From: UBA3064 sp023258775
GTDB taxonomy: Bacteria > Pseudomonadota > Gammaproteobacteria > Burkholderiales > Burkholderiaceae_E
Length of the DNA stretch: 64,000 bases
NCBI GenBank assembly: GCA_044355655.1
Contig: JBIKXS010000003.1
Span: 116,411-180,410 of the forward strand
Direction: 5' to 3'
In this document: in pieces, positions 18,448 through 27,357 of the stretch
Numbering within the stretch: position 1 is the stretch's first letter
Layout of the letters: each line of letters begins with the position of its first letter
The notes under the pieces: model-generated
Database searches by the model: none
The model's input: only the letters and a program-made list of their open reading frames with translations
What the model was told of the DNA's origin: nothing
Position numbers and translations under genes: made by a program

Positions 18448-19515
18448 ATGCAACCCATAACCGACGATGTCCGTATTCGAGAAATTAAGGAATTAACGCC
18501 GCCTTCGCATGTTTTGCGCGAGTTCGCATGCAGCGAGCGTGCCGCTCAGGTGACTTATGAGTCGCGTCAGGCGATTCACCGCATCCTCCATGACATGGAC
18601 GATCGACTGCTGGTCATCATCGGGCCTTGTTCGATTCACGACACCAAGGCGGCGATGCAATATGCCAAGCAGCTGATGGGCTTACGTGAGCGTTATGCCC
18701 AGGACTTGGAAATTGTCATGCGGGTTTACTTTGAAAAGCCGCGCACGACCATTGGCTGGAAGGGATTAATCAATGATCCCGATTTGGACGGCAGCTTTCA
18801 AATAAATAAGGGTCTTCGGCTCGCTCGCGAATTGTTACTCAACATCACCGAAATCGGCATGCCGGCAGGCACTGAGTTTCTCGACATGATTTCGCCCCAA
18901 TACATTGCTGATCTGGTTGCGTGGGGTGCGATCGGGGCTAGAACAACCGAGAGTCAGTCGCATCGTGAGCTGGCGTCGGGGCTAAGCTGTCCAGTCGGCT
19001 TTAAGAATGGCACCGATGGCAATTTGCGTATCGCATTCGATGCGGTCAAAGCAGCCTCACACCCTCACCACTTTTTGTCGGTGACCAAAGGCGGGCACTC
19101 GGCCATCGTGTCGACCAACGGTAATGAGGACTGCCATGTGATTTTGCGTGGTGGTAAAACGCCGAACTATGATGCTGCTTCGGTTGACGCGGCTTGTAAA
19201 GAGGCTGCCAACGCGGCGCTAGCCTGTCGCTTGATGATTGATGCAAGCCACGGAAACAGTCAAAAGAAGCCCGAAAACCAGATCCCGGTGCTTAGAAACA
19301 TCGCAGCACAAATCGCCGAAGGTGATGCGCGCATCATGGGGGTGATGATCGAGAGTCATTTGCACGCGGGTCGGCAAGACCTTGTCCCGGGCAAGCCCTT
19401 GACCTACGGACAAAGCATTACCGATGGCTGTATCGGTTGGGATGATTCCGCGCAAATGCTGCAAGAACTTGCCGATGCGGTTAAGGCGCGGCGCCTTGTG
19501 CTTGAGACCGCTTAG
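18448..19515 (+). CDS. aroG: 3-deoxy-7-phosphoheptulonate (DAHP) synthase, class I
   Basis: The enzyme condenses phosphoenolpyruvate and erythrose 4-phosphate, the first step towards Phe, Tyr and Trp. The 355-residue length matches the AroF/G/H type. Motifs include IIGPCSIHD, MRVYFEKPRTTIGWKGLIND, GARTTESQSHRELASG and the late MIDASHGNSQKKPENQ with the metal-binding His. ATG at 18448 is preceded by TTGGAG at a spacing of six. The upstream in-frame codons from 18316 run through the attenuator and are not coding. Regulation by attenuation is inferred from the leader; allosteric type (Phe, Tyr or Trp sensitive) cannot be decided by eye. Its stop overlaps the stop of the convergent adenosyltransferase gene. 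Confidence 0.97.
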   Translation: MQPITDDVRIREIKELTPPSHVLREFACSERAAQVTYESRQAIHRILHDMDDRLLVIIGPCSIHDTKAAMQYAKQLMGLRERYAQDLEIVMRVYFEKPRTTIGWKGLINDPDLDGSFQINKGLRLARELLLNITEIGMPAGTEFLDMISPQYIADLVAWGAIGARTTESQSHRELASGLSCPVGFKNGTDGNLRIAFDAVKAASHPHHFLSVTKGGHSAIVSTNGNEDCHVILRGGKTPNYDAASVDAACKEAANAALACRLMIDASHGNSQKKPENQIPVLRNIAAQIAEGDARIMGVMIESHLHAGRQDLVPGKPLTYGQSITDGCIGWDDSAQMLQELADAVKARRLVLETA

Positions 19516-20096
19516 CGTTTTCGGTCCCACAACACATCGAGCCCGCCTGCTTGTCGATTGAGTACACGGGCAAGCACAAATAAGAGGTCGGAGAGCCTGT
19601 TGAGGTATTGCTGCGCGAGCGGGCGCACGGTTTCTGCCGCAGCAAGCGCAACCACTGCGCGTTCGGCGCGCCGGCAGACGGCGCGGCAGACATGGGCCTG
19701 CGCGGCATAGGATGAGCCACCTGGCAAGATGAATTCGGCAAGCCTAGGCAGGCTTGCATTGTGCAAGGCGAGCGCTTCATCGAGTCTTAGCACGTGGTGG
19801 GCCTGTAATTGCTCGTAGCCAGGAATGCAGAGCTCGCCGCCTAAGTCGAATAAGTCATGCTGGATTTCATGAAGCAGGCTGTCGATTCCTTTGAGCGCAT
19901 CTGGTTCAGCGCTTTTTAACGATGGACTAAATGCTGCGCGCAGCACGCCGAGTTGGGAGTTCAACTCGTCGACCTCGCCCATGGCGTGCACCCTGAGGCT
20001 GTCTTTGGACGTGCGGCTGCCATCACCTAGTCCCGTGCTTCCATCGTCGCCTGTTCGCGTGGCAATTGCCGTCAGTCGCTGACCCATAGGCCTCAT
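19512..20096 (-). CDS. Cob(I)alamin adenosyltransferase, PduO type
   Basis: The product transfers the adenosyl group of ATP to reduced corrinoid, making coenzyme B12. The 194 residues contain the PduO-type ATP site TRTGDDGSTGLGDG near the N-terminus, VDELNSQLG, and the late helix VCRRAERAVVAL. Two start codons compete: ATG at 20096, with AGGGAAGG directly adjacent, and ATG at 20087, preceded by AAGGATGAGG. The second has the better spacing. The gene stands alone. I looked for a cobalamin riboswitch upstream and did not find one. A BtuF-like corrinoid-binding protein is encoded far away at 59480. Confidence 0.92.
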   Translation of the reverse strand: MRPMGQRLTAIATRTGDDGSTGLGDGSRTSKDSLRVHAMGEVDELNSQLGVLRAAFSPSLKSAEPDALKGIDSLLHEIQHDLFDLGGELCIPGYEQLQAHHVLRLDEALALHNASLPRLAEFILPGGSSYAAQAHVCRAVCRRAERAVVALAAAETVRPLAQQYLNRLSDLLFVLARVLNRQAGGLDVLWDRKR

Positions 20097-20308
20097 CCTT
20101 CCCTACACATGTTGTTCATCTTAAGTGGCACCCGAGGCGCTGCGTGATACACCAGGTTTTTTGCCCGAGTTTGCGCGATCGTCGAATTTCAGTAAGTTTA
20201 AGCGCCAGCCCACCGTAGGTGTTTTCTGCCCTACCCGCAGGAACGTCATCGTTGGTAATGAGCATTGGCCGTGGGATACTGCGGCTTCCACAATGGAGGA
20301 GACTGTCC

Positions 20309-21721
20309 ATGAATTCACCCTACGCGGTGCTCGATGCTATTCGTCGCCCGCTGCCCCAAGCGCTCAGCGACGCCTTAAGACAATTATTTTCAGAACGTTT
20401 TTCAACAGCGCAATCGGTCCGGGATCATCATGGCAAGGATGAATCACCGTTTCCAACCACACCACCCGATGCAGTCGTGTTTGCCCACAATACCGAAGAA
20501 GTGGTTGAGGTCGTAAAGCTATGTGCCAAACACCAAACGCCGCTTATCCCCTTTGGTGCTGGTTCTTCGCTTGAGGGACATTTGCTCGCAGTCCAAGGTG
20601 GCGTGAGCCTGGACCTCTCGGGGATGAATCAAATTATTGCAATTCACGCTGAAGATTTGACGGCGACGGTGCAAGCGGGGGTGACCCGTAAGCAATTGAA
20701 TGAGGCTTTGAAGTCAACGGGTTTGTTTTTCCCGATTGATCCAGGCGCTGATGCTTCACTTGGCGGGATGGCTGCAACACGCGCCTCGGGGACCAATGCG
20801 GTTCGCTACGGCACGATGCGCGAAAATGTTCTGGGACTCACGGTGGTCACCGCAGAGGGCAAAGTCATTAAACCCTTTAATCGCGCTAAAAAGTCTTCGG
20901 CAGGCTATGACTTAACCCGACTTTTTATTGGTTCTGAGGGCACCTTAGGCGTGATCACCGAGGTTACTGTCAAGCTTTATCCGGTTCCCGAGGCGATGAG
21001 CGCAGCGGTTGTGAATTTCCCATCGCTCGATGCTGCGGTCAATACCGTGATTCAGACGATTCAGATGGGCGTGCCAATTGCTCGCAGCGAATATCTCTGC
21101 CCCTACACGATTAAGGCGATCAACGCGCATTCGCACACCACGCTTCGCGAAGCCCACACCTTGTTTTTCGAGTTCCATGGCACCGATGCCTCGGTGAAGG
21201 AGCAAGCCGAAGCGGTGCAGCAGCTCGCCAGAGAATTTGGCGGCGAAGATTTTGAGTGGGCAACACGTCCGGAAGATCGTTCGCGGTTATGGAATGCAAG
21301 GCATAACGCTTATTTCGCGCTGCTTCAATCGCGCCCAGGGAGCAAGGGTTTGTCGACCGATACCTGCGTGCCGATTTCAAAGCTTGCCGATTCGATTACC
21401 GGTGCCCGCGCCATCCTTGATCGATCGACGATGCCGGTTGGGATTTTGGGTCATGTTGGCGACGGTAATTTTCACTGTGCGATCCTGATCGACCCCAATA
21501 ACCCCCAAGAGATTGAAGAGTCAGAACGTTTAAACGATGAAATCGTTAAGCTTGCTCAGTCGATGGAAGGCACGTGTACTGGCGAGCATGGCATCGGTCT
21601 GCATAAGATCGATTATCTAGAGCACGAGGCTGGCGACGATGCGATGGCAATCATGCGTTCGATTAAGCGAGCCATGGATCCTTGCAATATTTTGAATCCT
21701 GGCAAAATTTTCAGACTGTGA
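20309..21721 (+). CDS. FAD-binding oxidase, D-lactate dehydrogenase (cytochrome)-like
   Basis: The protein has 470 residues with the PCMH/VAO FAD-binding domain (PLIPFGAGSSLEGHLLA, then TATVQAGVTRKQLNEAL and GADASLGGMAATRASGTNAVRYG). It ends with the C-terminal FAD-oxidase domain (GHVGDGNFHCAILID and TGEHGIGLHKIDYLEHEAG). This fits the mitochondrial LDHD/Dld-II type, oxidising D-lactate or other D-2-hydroxyacids with electrons passed to a cytochrome or ubiquinone. ATG at 20309 follows a strong GGAGGA at spacing 8; the open frame extends upstream to 20219 without support. It lies 33 bases before glcD and may feed the same quinone pool. Confidence 0.9.
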   Translation: MNSPYAVLDAIRRPLPQALSDALRQLFSERFSTAQSVRDHHGKDESPFPTTPPDAVVFAHNTEEVVEVVKLCAKHQTPLIPFGAGSSLEGHLLAVQGGVSLDLSGMNQIIAIHAEDLTATVQAGVTRKQLNEALKSTGLFFPIDPGADASLGGMAATRASGTNAVRYGTMRENVLGLTVVTAEGKVIKPFNRAKKSSAGYDLTRLFIGSEGTLGVITEVTVKLYPVPEAMSAAVVNFPSLDAAVNTVIQTIQMGVPIARSEYLCPYTIKAINAHSHTTLREAHTLFFEFHGTDASVKEQAEAVQQLAREFGGEDFEWATRPEDRSRLWNARHNAYFALLQSRPGSKGLSTDTCVPISKLADSITGARAILDRSTMPVGILGHVGDGNFHCAILIDPNNPQEIEESERLNDEIVKLAQSMEGTCTGEHGIGLHKIDYLEHEAGDDAMAIMRSIKRAMDPCNILNPGKIFRL

Positions 21722-21754
21722 TCGCATGGAGATCGTTCAGATCCGTGACGTTAA

Positions 21755-23347
21755 ATGGCGAACATGATTGATCAAGAAACCGGGCTTGGGACTTCTCTCG
21801 AAGCCTTGAGTCCCGCTGCCAGGACCTTGCATTCACAGGGCTCCTCACCGCTTGAACCGCTACAAAGCGACCTTGCCAAGCCGCCAAGCGCTGCGCGTAA
21901 GGCGCAGGTGGCGCGTGAGCTTGCACGTTTGCTCCCAGACGGCGCTGTGCTTTGGCGTGACGAGGATTTGCGTCCCTATGAATGTGATGGCTTATCGGCC
22001 TTTCGGCAAATGCCAATGGTGGTCGTCCTGCCACTGAATGAGGCCCAGGTTATCGAGGTCCTGCGTTGCTGTCATCGGCTCGAGGTACCCGTGGTCGCTC
22101 GCGGTGCTGGCACAGGATTATCGGGTGGCGCCATGCCGCACGCCTCCGGGGTTGTGCTGTCATTGGCGCGCCTTAATCGGATCCTACATCTTGATCCACA
22201 CGCTCGGCTCGCCCGCGTGCAGCCGGGTGTTCGCAATCTTGCTATTTCGGAGGCCGCAGCGCCATTTGGTCTTTATTACGCGCCCGATCCTTCGTCGCAA
22301 ATTGCCTGCACGATCGGCGGCAACATTGCGGAAAATTCGGGTGGTGTGCATTGCTTAAAGTACGGGCTCACGGTACACAACGTCTTGCGTGTCCGTGCGA
22401 TCAGCATCGAAGGCGAAGTGCTTGAGTTTGGCTCCGAGGCGCTTGATAGCCCTGGGCTTGATGTGCTTGCTGCCCTGATCGGTTCGGAGGGCATGCTTGC
22501 GGTGGTTACCGAAGTGACGGTTCGTTTGATTCCCAAACCGAAGCTTGCTCGCGTCGTGATGGCCTCGTTTGACGATGTGATCAAAGCGGGTGAAGCGGTT
22601 GCCATGATCATTGCAGAGGGGATTATTCCTGCTGGGCTTGAAATGATGGATCAAAAGACTGCCGAGGCGGTCGAACCTTTTGTGCACGCTGGTTACGATT
22701 TGAAAGCGCAAGCGATACTTCTTGCCGAGTCAGACGGGACGCCCGAGGAAGTTGCCGAAGAGATCGGCCGTATTGAGGCTGTTTTGCAAAAAGCAGGTGC
22801 AACTGCGATGACGATTTCACAGTCAGAAGCTGAACGTTTGAGATTTTGGTCGGGTCGCAAAAACGCGTTTCCCGCAGCAGGACGGATTTCGCCAGACTAT
22901 TACTGTATGGATGGGACGATCCCACGCAAACACCTCGGCAATATGTTGCGAGACATTGCGGCCATGGAAGAAAAGTATGCGCTTCGCTGCATGAATGTGT
23001 TTCATGCAGGTGATGGCAATTTGCATCCTCTGATTCTTTTCGATGCAAACGACGCTGAACAATGGCATCGTGCTGAACTTTTTGGCGCAGATATTTTGGA
23101 ACGTTGTGTTGATTATGGCGGTACAGTGACTGGTGAGCACGGCGTTGGTATTGAAAAAATTAATTCGATGTGTGTGCAGTTCTCTGCTGCAGAACGTAGC
23201 GCATTTTTTGCCTTAAAACGTGCCTTTGATGCACTTGGTTTGCTAAATCCTGGCAAGGCCATTCCAACGCTCGCACGCTGTGCTGAATACGGCAAGATGC
23301 ATGTTCATCGTGGTGCGCTACCTCACCCGAATCTAGAACGTTTTTAA
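21755..23347 (+). CDS. glcD: Glycolate oxidase subunit GlcD
   Basis: This is the FAD-binding catalytic subunit of the membrane-linked glycolate dehydrogenase GlcDEF, oxidising glycolate to glyoxylate. Visible are VPVVARGAGTGLSGGAMP (FAD pyrophosphate loop), IGGNIAENSGGVHCLKYG, MNVFHAGDGNLHPLILFD and TGEHGVGIEKI. The 530 residues exceed the E. coli length (about 500) because of extra residues at both ends. The C-terminal tail EYGKMHVHRGALPHPNLERF is, as I recall, a feature of betaproteobacterial GlcD. It is followed by glcE after 97 bases. ATG at 21755 or 21764 are both possible. Confidence 0.95.
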   Translation: MANMIDQETGLGTSLEALSPAARTLHSQGSSPLEPLQSDLAKPPSAARKAQVARELARLLPDGAVLWRDEDLRPYECDGLSAFRQMPMVVVLPLNEAQVIEVLRCCHRLEVPVVARGAGTGLSGGAMPHASGVVLSLARLNRILHLDPHARLARVQPGVRNLAISEAAAPFGLYYAPDPSSQIACTIGGNIAENSGGVHCLKYGLTVHNVLRVRAISIEGEVLEFGSEALDSPGLDVLAALIGSEGMLAVVTEVTVRLIPKPKLARVVMASFDDVIKAGEAVAMIIAEGIIPAGLEMMDQKTAEAVEPFVHAGYDLKAQAILLAESDGTPEEVAEEIGRIEAVLQKAGATAMTISQSEAERLRFWSGRKNAFPAAGRISPDYYCMDGTIPRKHLGNMLRDIAAMEEKYALRCMNVFHAGDGNLHPLILFDANDAEQWHRAELFGADILERCVDYGGTVTGEHGVGIEKINSMCVQFSAAERSAFFALKRAFDALGLLNPGKAIPTLARCAEYGKMHVHRGALPHPNLERF

Positions 23348-23444
23348 TGCTGACGCTGCTGTTGTTCACAGCTTGGAGCGATCGCTCAAGCCCTTTTATG
23401 GTAATCGGGAAGCAATCCATAAACTGCTCAGGGAGAGCAAGCTG

Positions 23445-24542
23445 ATGGAGAGCTTAGCGTGGTTGCAGCAACGTGTGCTCGATGCTTCGCAGCACCGAAT
23501 TCCTTTGCGCATGCGAGGCTCGGGAAGCAAGGATTTTTACGGTGAAGTGGCAAGAGGCGAGCTACTTGATGTGAGCGTGCATCAAGGGATCTTGCGCTAT
23601 GAACCAACCGAGCTCGTCATTAGTGTGAAGGCTGGTACTTCGCTAGCCCTAGTTGAACAAAGCCTTGCTGATCATCGTCAGATGCTTGCTTTTGAGCCTC
23701 CTCACTTTGGTGCCCAGGCAACCGTCGGCGGCATGGTGGCAGCGGGTCTTTCGGGGCCGCGTCGGGCGAGTAGCGGGGCGGTTCGCGATTTCGTGCTTGG
23801 CATGTGTCTTCTTGACAGCAAGGCTGAACTATTGCGATTCGGTGGTGAGGTGATGAAAAATGTGGCCGGCTACGATCTCTCAAGACTTAATGTTGGCGCG
23901 CTGGGAACCCTTGGCCTTATCGTTGAGGTTTCGCTCAAGGTTTGGCCAATGCCGGCAGCAAGTGAAACCCTTTGGCTTGCGATGGATGCGGCAAACGCGA
24001 TTGAGCATTTGAATCGATGGGCCGCAGAACCCTGGCCGCTCAGTGCAAGTGCCTGGGTTGACGGTCATCTAATTCTCAGGTTAGAAGGCGCCCAAGCCGC
24101 GGTGTCAGAGGCTGCAAACCGGTGGCAACGCGACTATCAAGCCAAATTTCTGACAGCTGATCAGGCGCGGCAGTTTTGGGATGACATCAAGGAGCAGCGG
24201 CTTGCATTTTTCGGCGCGGTTCGTCAATCGTCCAAGGCCTTGTGGCGGGTGAGTTTGCCTTCAGCTGCTGCACATCAGCCTTCATGGGGCGATACAGTGA
24301 TTGAATGGGGAGGCGCTTTGCGCTGGGTACTTTGTTCGAATGATGATGCTTCGATCCGTGAACAAGCTCGAGCACTAGGGGGGCATGCGAGTCTTTTTAG
24401 AAGTCTTGATAAGCGACATCCGGTCTTCACGCCACTTGCGCCTGCGATGATGGCTTTGCAACGCAGGATCAAGCGCGAGTTCGATCCCTTAGGCATATTT
24501 AACCCTGGCCGTTTGATGCCCGCACTCGATGTCAACGCTTAG
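23445..24542 (+). CDS. glcE: Glycolate oxidase subunit GlcE
   Basis: This is a second FAD-binding subunit of glycolate dehydrogenase, 365 residues. It starts as GlcE does (LRMRGSGSKDFYG near residue 24-36), then has the FAD-domain segments FEPPHFGAQATVGGMVAAGL and KNVAGYDLSRLNVGALGTLG, and closes with FDPLGIFNPGRLMP. ATG at 23445 follows AGGGAGAGCAAGCTG and matches the usual family start; the open frame begins earlier at a TTG (23373) but without a ribosome binding site. It lies between glcD and glcF. Confidence 0.93.
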   Translation: MESLAWLQQRVLDASQHRIPLRMRGSGSKDFYGEVARGELLDVSVHQGILRYEPTELVISVKAGTSLALVEQSLADHRQMLAFEPPHFGAQATVGGMVAAGLSGPRRASSGAVRDFVLGMCLLDSKAELLRFGGEVMKNVAGYDLSRLNVGALGTLGLIVEVSLKVWPMPAASETLWLAMDAANAIEHLNRWAAEPWPLSASAWVDGHLILRLEGAQAAVSEAANRWQRDYQAKFLTADQARQFWDDIKEQRLAFFGAVRQSSKALWRVSLPSAAAHQPSWGDTVIEWGGALRWVLCSNDDASIREQARALGGHASLFRSLDKRHPVFTPLAPAMMALQRRIKREFDPLGIFNPGRLMPALDVNA

Positions 24543-24636
24543 TCCTTCAAAAGCTTCCACGCGCCAAAAACGCTTCTCGTCGGGAGTGCCGTATTTATTG
24601 TTTTTGCTTAATACGTTATAAATCTTCAAGGTTGTT

Positions 24637-25872
24637 ATGGAAACCCATCTCGCAAGCTGGATGAAATCAACACCGGATGGTGAACTTGCCGAGTCGATTT
24701 TGCGTCGATGTGTTCATTGCGGGTTTTGCACTGCGACCTGTCCGACCTACCAGCTGCTAGGCGATGAGCTGGATGGGCCACGCGGTCGGATTTATTTAAT
24801 CAAACAAGTACTCGAAGGTGAGACCGCCAGTAGAGCGACCCAAAGCCATTTGGACCGTTGCCTGACCTGTCGAAATTGTGAGAGCACTTGCCCTTCGGGG
24901 GTTGCTTATGGACAGCTACTCGATGTGGGAAGAAAAATTGTCGAGCAGCAAGTGAGCCGACCGCTTTCGCAACGGTTATTGCGCGGCCTTTTGCGCGAAA
25001 CGCTGACCCGCTCCTGGCTTTTCACGCCGGCCATGAAGCTTGGCCAGCAATTACGGTCGATCCTGCCCTCAGCGTTGCGCGCGAAGGTGCCCGCGAATCG
25101 AGCCGCTGGCCTGCTCCCCACGGCGCTGCAACTCAGTGAACACCGCAGGCAGGTGATGATGCTTGTAGGATGCGTTCAACCAGCGATGATGCCAAGTATT
25201 GATGCTGCAACGATTCGGGTTCTGCATAAACTCGGTATCCGGGGTGCGACTGCGCAGGGTGCAGGATGTTGCGGTGCGATTCGTCATCATCTAAGCGATG
25301 AGTCGGGTGCCCTGGCCCAGGCAAGAAGCAATATAGACGCCTGGTGGCCGCAACTCGAACGATCGGAGGCGTTACTGATCAATGCCTCAGGTTGTAGCGT
25401 GATGGTGAAGGAGTACGGTCATTTGCTGCGTAATGATCCAGCTTACGCCGAGCGTGCGCTCATGGTGAGCGAAAAGACGCGCGATATTTCGGCCTGGTTG
25501 CCCGCGGAGTTACAGGCATTTATCCAGCGGCAGCCCAGCACAACGAAAGTGCAACAAAGTCTTGTTTTTCATCCACCCTGTACTTTGCAGCATGGCCAGC
25601 AAGTCCGCGGTCAGGTCGAGTCCCTGTTACAGGCCTTCGGCGCGCGCCTGATGCCTGTGCAAGACGCTCATCTTTGCTGTGGTTCGGCGGGCACGTATTC
25701 GATTACTCAGGCCGATTTATCGCTCGCGCTGCGAGAACGCAAACTGCAGCACTTGCAAGCGGCTTCGCCCGACGTCATCTTATCGGCCAATATCGGTTGT
25801 ATCAGCCACTTGCAAGCAGGCACCGAGCTTCCAGTTCGCCACTGGATAGAATGGGTGGATGCACAATTGTGA
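24637..25872 (+). CDS. glcF: Glycolate oxidase iron-sulfur subunit GlcF
   Basis: The 411-residue protein carries two 4Fe-4S ferredoxin motifs near the N-terminus ([14 protein letters not shown] and [14 protein letters not shown]). Two CCG cysteine-rich domains follow, each with CCG and upstream Cys elements ([10 protein letters not shown] ... [11 protein letters not shown], and HPPCTLQH ... [11 protein letters not shown]). It passes electrons from GlcDE towards the quinone pool. The gap of 94 bases from glcE contains no obvious terminator. mnmA follows with 16 bases. Confidence 0.95.
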   Translation: METHLASWMKSTPDGELAESILRRCVHCGFCTATCPTYQLLGDELDGPRGRIYLIKQVLEGETASRATQSHLDRCLTCRNCESTCPSGVAYGQLLDVGRKIVEQQVSRPLSQRLLRGLLRETLTRSWLFTPAMKLGQQLRSILPSALRAKVPANRAAGLLPTALQLSEHRRQVMMLVGCVQPAMMPSIDAATIRVLHKLGIRGATAQGAGCCGAIRHHLSDESGALAQARSNIDAWWPQLERSEALLINASGCSVMVKEYGHLLRNDPAYAERALMVSEKTRDISAWLPAELQAFIQRQPSTTKVQQSLVFHPPCTLQHGQQVRGQVESLLQAFGARLMPVQDAHLCCGSAGTYSITQADLSLALRERKLQHLQAASPDVILSANIGCISHLQAGTELPVRHWIEWVDAQL

Positions 25873-25888
25873 TGATCTCGGGTGGGCC

Positions 25889-27178
25889 ATGACGACCTCA
25901 GAGGCACTTGATCGTTTTCTTCATCAGGCGTCAAGTCATATGCCCAGCATCCCCAAGTCAACCGTCGTGGTGGGCTTATCAGGTGGGGTGGACTCGGCAC
26001 TCGCCGCCTGGATCTTGAAAGCGATGGGCCATCAAGTCATTGGCCTCTTCATGAAGAACTGGGAAGACGATGATGATGACAGCTATTGCTCGACAAGGCA
26101 GGACTGGCTGGACGCGGCAAGCGTGGCTGATGTTTTGGGCATCGACATTGAAGCCGTGAATTTTGCTGCCGACTATAAAGAGCGGGTCTTTGCCGAGTTT
26201 TTGCGCGAGTATCAGGCTGGTCGAACGCCCAACCCGGATGTACTTTGCAATGCCGAAATTAAATTTAAGGCTTTTCTTGATCACGCCATGCGACTGGGCG
26301 CTGAATGGATCGCAACCGGCCACTACGCGCGTACCGACCAGCATGCTCAACCACAGGACCCTGGCGATCATTACAGCTCAACAAAGCCCGTCGGGCTAGA
26401 TTCCACGGCGCGAGACCCCAACGCTCAAGCCCCTGAGCGCCTAAATCGCCATCGGCAATACCGCTTGCTCAAAGGGATCGATCCGAGTAAGGACCAAAGC
26501 TACTTTTTGCATCGCCTCAATCAGGATCAACTGTCACGAAGTCTCTTTCCGCTGGGCGGTGTACTCAAAACCGAGGTGCGTTTGGCAGCTCAAGCACTAG
26601 GCCTGCCTAATGCGGCCAAGAAAGACTCAACGGGGATTTGTTTTATTGGTGAGCGACCCTTTCGCGCTTTTTTGCAACGCTACCTGCCAAGCCAGCCTGG
26701 TCCGATCAGAGCACCATCGGGTCAATATCTTGGGCAGCACCACGGACTTGCTTTTTACACACTCGGTCAACGAAAAGGTCTTGGCATTGGCGGGGTACGC
26801 CAGCCCGGCGAAGCTGCAACTGACTTGCATCAGCCGTGGTTTGTCGCCCGAAAAGATCGAGAGAAAAATACCCTTTGGGTGGTTCAGGGCCACGATCATC
26901 CCTGGCTGATGTCTGAGCGACTGAGAGCAGGGCAGTCAAGCTGGATTGCTCGGCCACCCGATGTTGATGATGCAAGTCGAGGCTTGCTGGCTGCAAAAAC
27001 ACGTTATCGTCAAAGCGACGCTCCGATTGTCCGCTTAAGCGAGGATGCGGGGAATTCATTGGAGTTACATTTTCAAGATTCACAATGGGCAGTCACGCCA
27101 GGCCAATCGGCGGTTGTTTATCAAGGCGAGGCCTGTCTTGGCGGTGGGGTGATCGAATCTGCGGCGATCACGCCTTGA
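25889..27178 (+). CDS. mnmA: tRNA 2-thiouridylase MnmA
   Basis: MnmA adds sulfur to uridine 34 of tRNA-Lys, -Glu and -Gln. The PP-loop ATP site is [12 protein letters not shown] (residues 29-40). The catalytic pair is C120 ([14 protein letters not shown]) and C251 ([12 protein letters not shown]). At 429 residues it is longer than the usual 360-370. About 18 extra residues precede the PP-loop if ATG 25889 is right (ATG 25940 would remove them), and roughly 40 residues (about 149-188) are inserted between GHYART and [18 protein letters not shown]. The reading frame is intact through the insertion. Confidence 0.93.
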   Translation: MTTSEALDRFLHQASSHMPSIPKSTVVVGLSGGVDSALAAWILKAMGHQVIGLFMKNWEDDDDDSYCSTRQDWLDAASVADVLGIDIEAVNFAADYKERVFAEFLREYQAGRTPNPDVLCNAEIKFKAFLDHAMRLGAEWIATGHYARTDQHAQPQDPGDHYSSTKPVGLDSTARDPNAQAPERLNRHRQYRLLKGIDPSKDQSYFLHRLNQDQLSRSLFPLGGVLKTEVRLAAQALGLPNAAKKDSTGICFIGERPFRAFLQRYLPSQPGPIRAPSGQYLGQHHGLAFYTLGQRKGLGIGGVRQPGEAATDLHQPWFVARKDREKNTLWVVQGHDHPWLMSERLRAGQSSWIARPPDVDDASRGLLAAKTRYRQSDAPIVRLSEDAGNSLELHFQDSQWAVTPGQSAVVYQGEACLGGGVIESAAITP

Positions 27179-27203
27179 GTTCTGCTTCGCTTTGGGTCAG
27201 ACT

Positions 27204-27228
27204 GCGCCTCGGCATCAAGACGAGGCGC
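27204..27228. other. Inverted repeat after mnmA
   Basis: GCGCCTCG (27204-27211) pairs perfectly with CGAGGCGC (27221-27228) across a nine-base loop. No T-run follows on either strand, so it is not a classic intrinsic terminator. It may protect the 3' end of the mnmA transcript or act with a factor. It lies in the 179-base gap before the glutamate synthase-like gene. Confidence 0.4.
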
Positions 27229-27357
27229 GGATCTCAGCGAAGGTGAAGTTGAGCGCAAGTGTCTGCCCAGGGCTTGCTTGAAGGGTCGGAGCAGGCAGTT
27301 CGTCGTGTCGTTGCAGCCTCAAAGGCTGCTTTTGCGAAAGAACAATAAGGAGGGGAG

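Noticed and set aside
20134..20153. Sigma-54-like TGGCAC with GC ten bases after GG, upstream of the LDHD-like oxidase gene.
   Set aside because: The -12 half (GCGCT) matches poorly, unlike the amtB site.
20097..20308. Possible cobalamin riboswitch upstream of the PduO-type adenosyltransferase (GCCACT word on the minus strand).
   Set aside because: Only a short GGTGCCACT word is present; the B12 box and the other conserved segments are absent.
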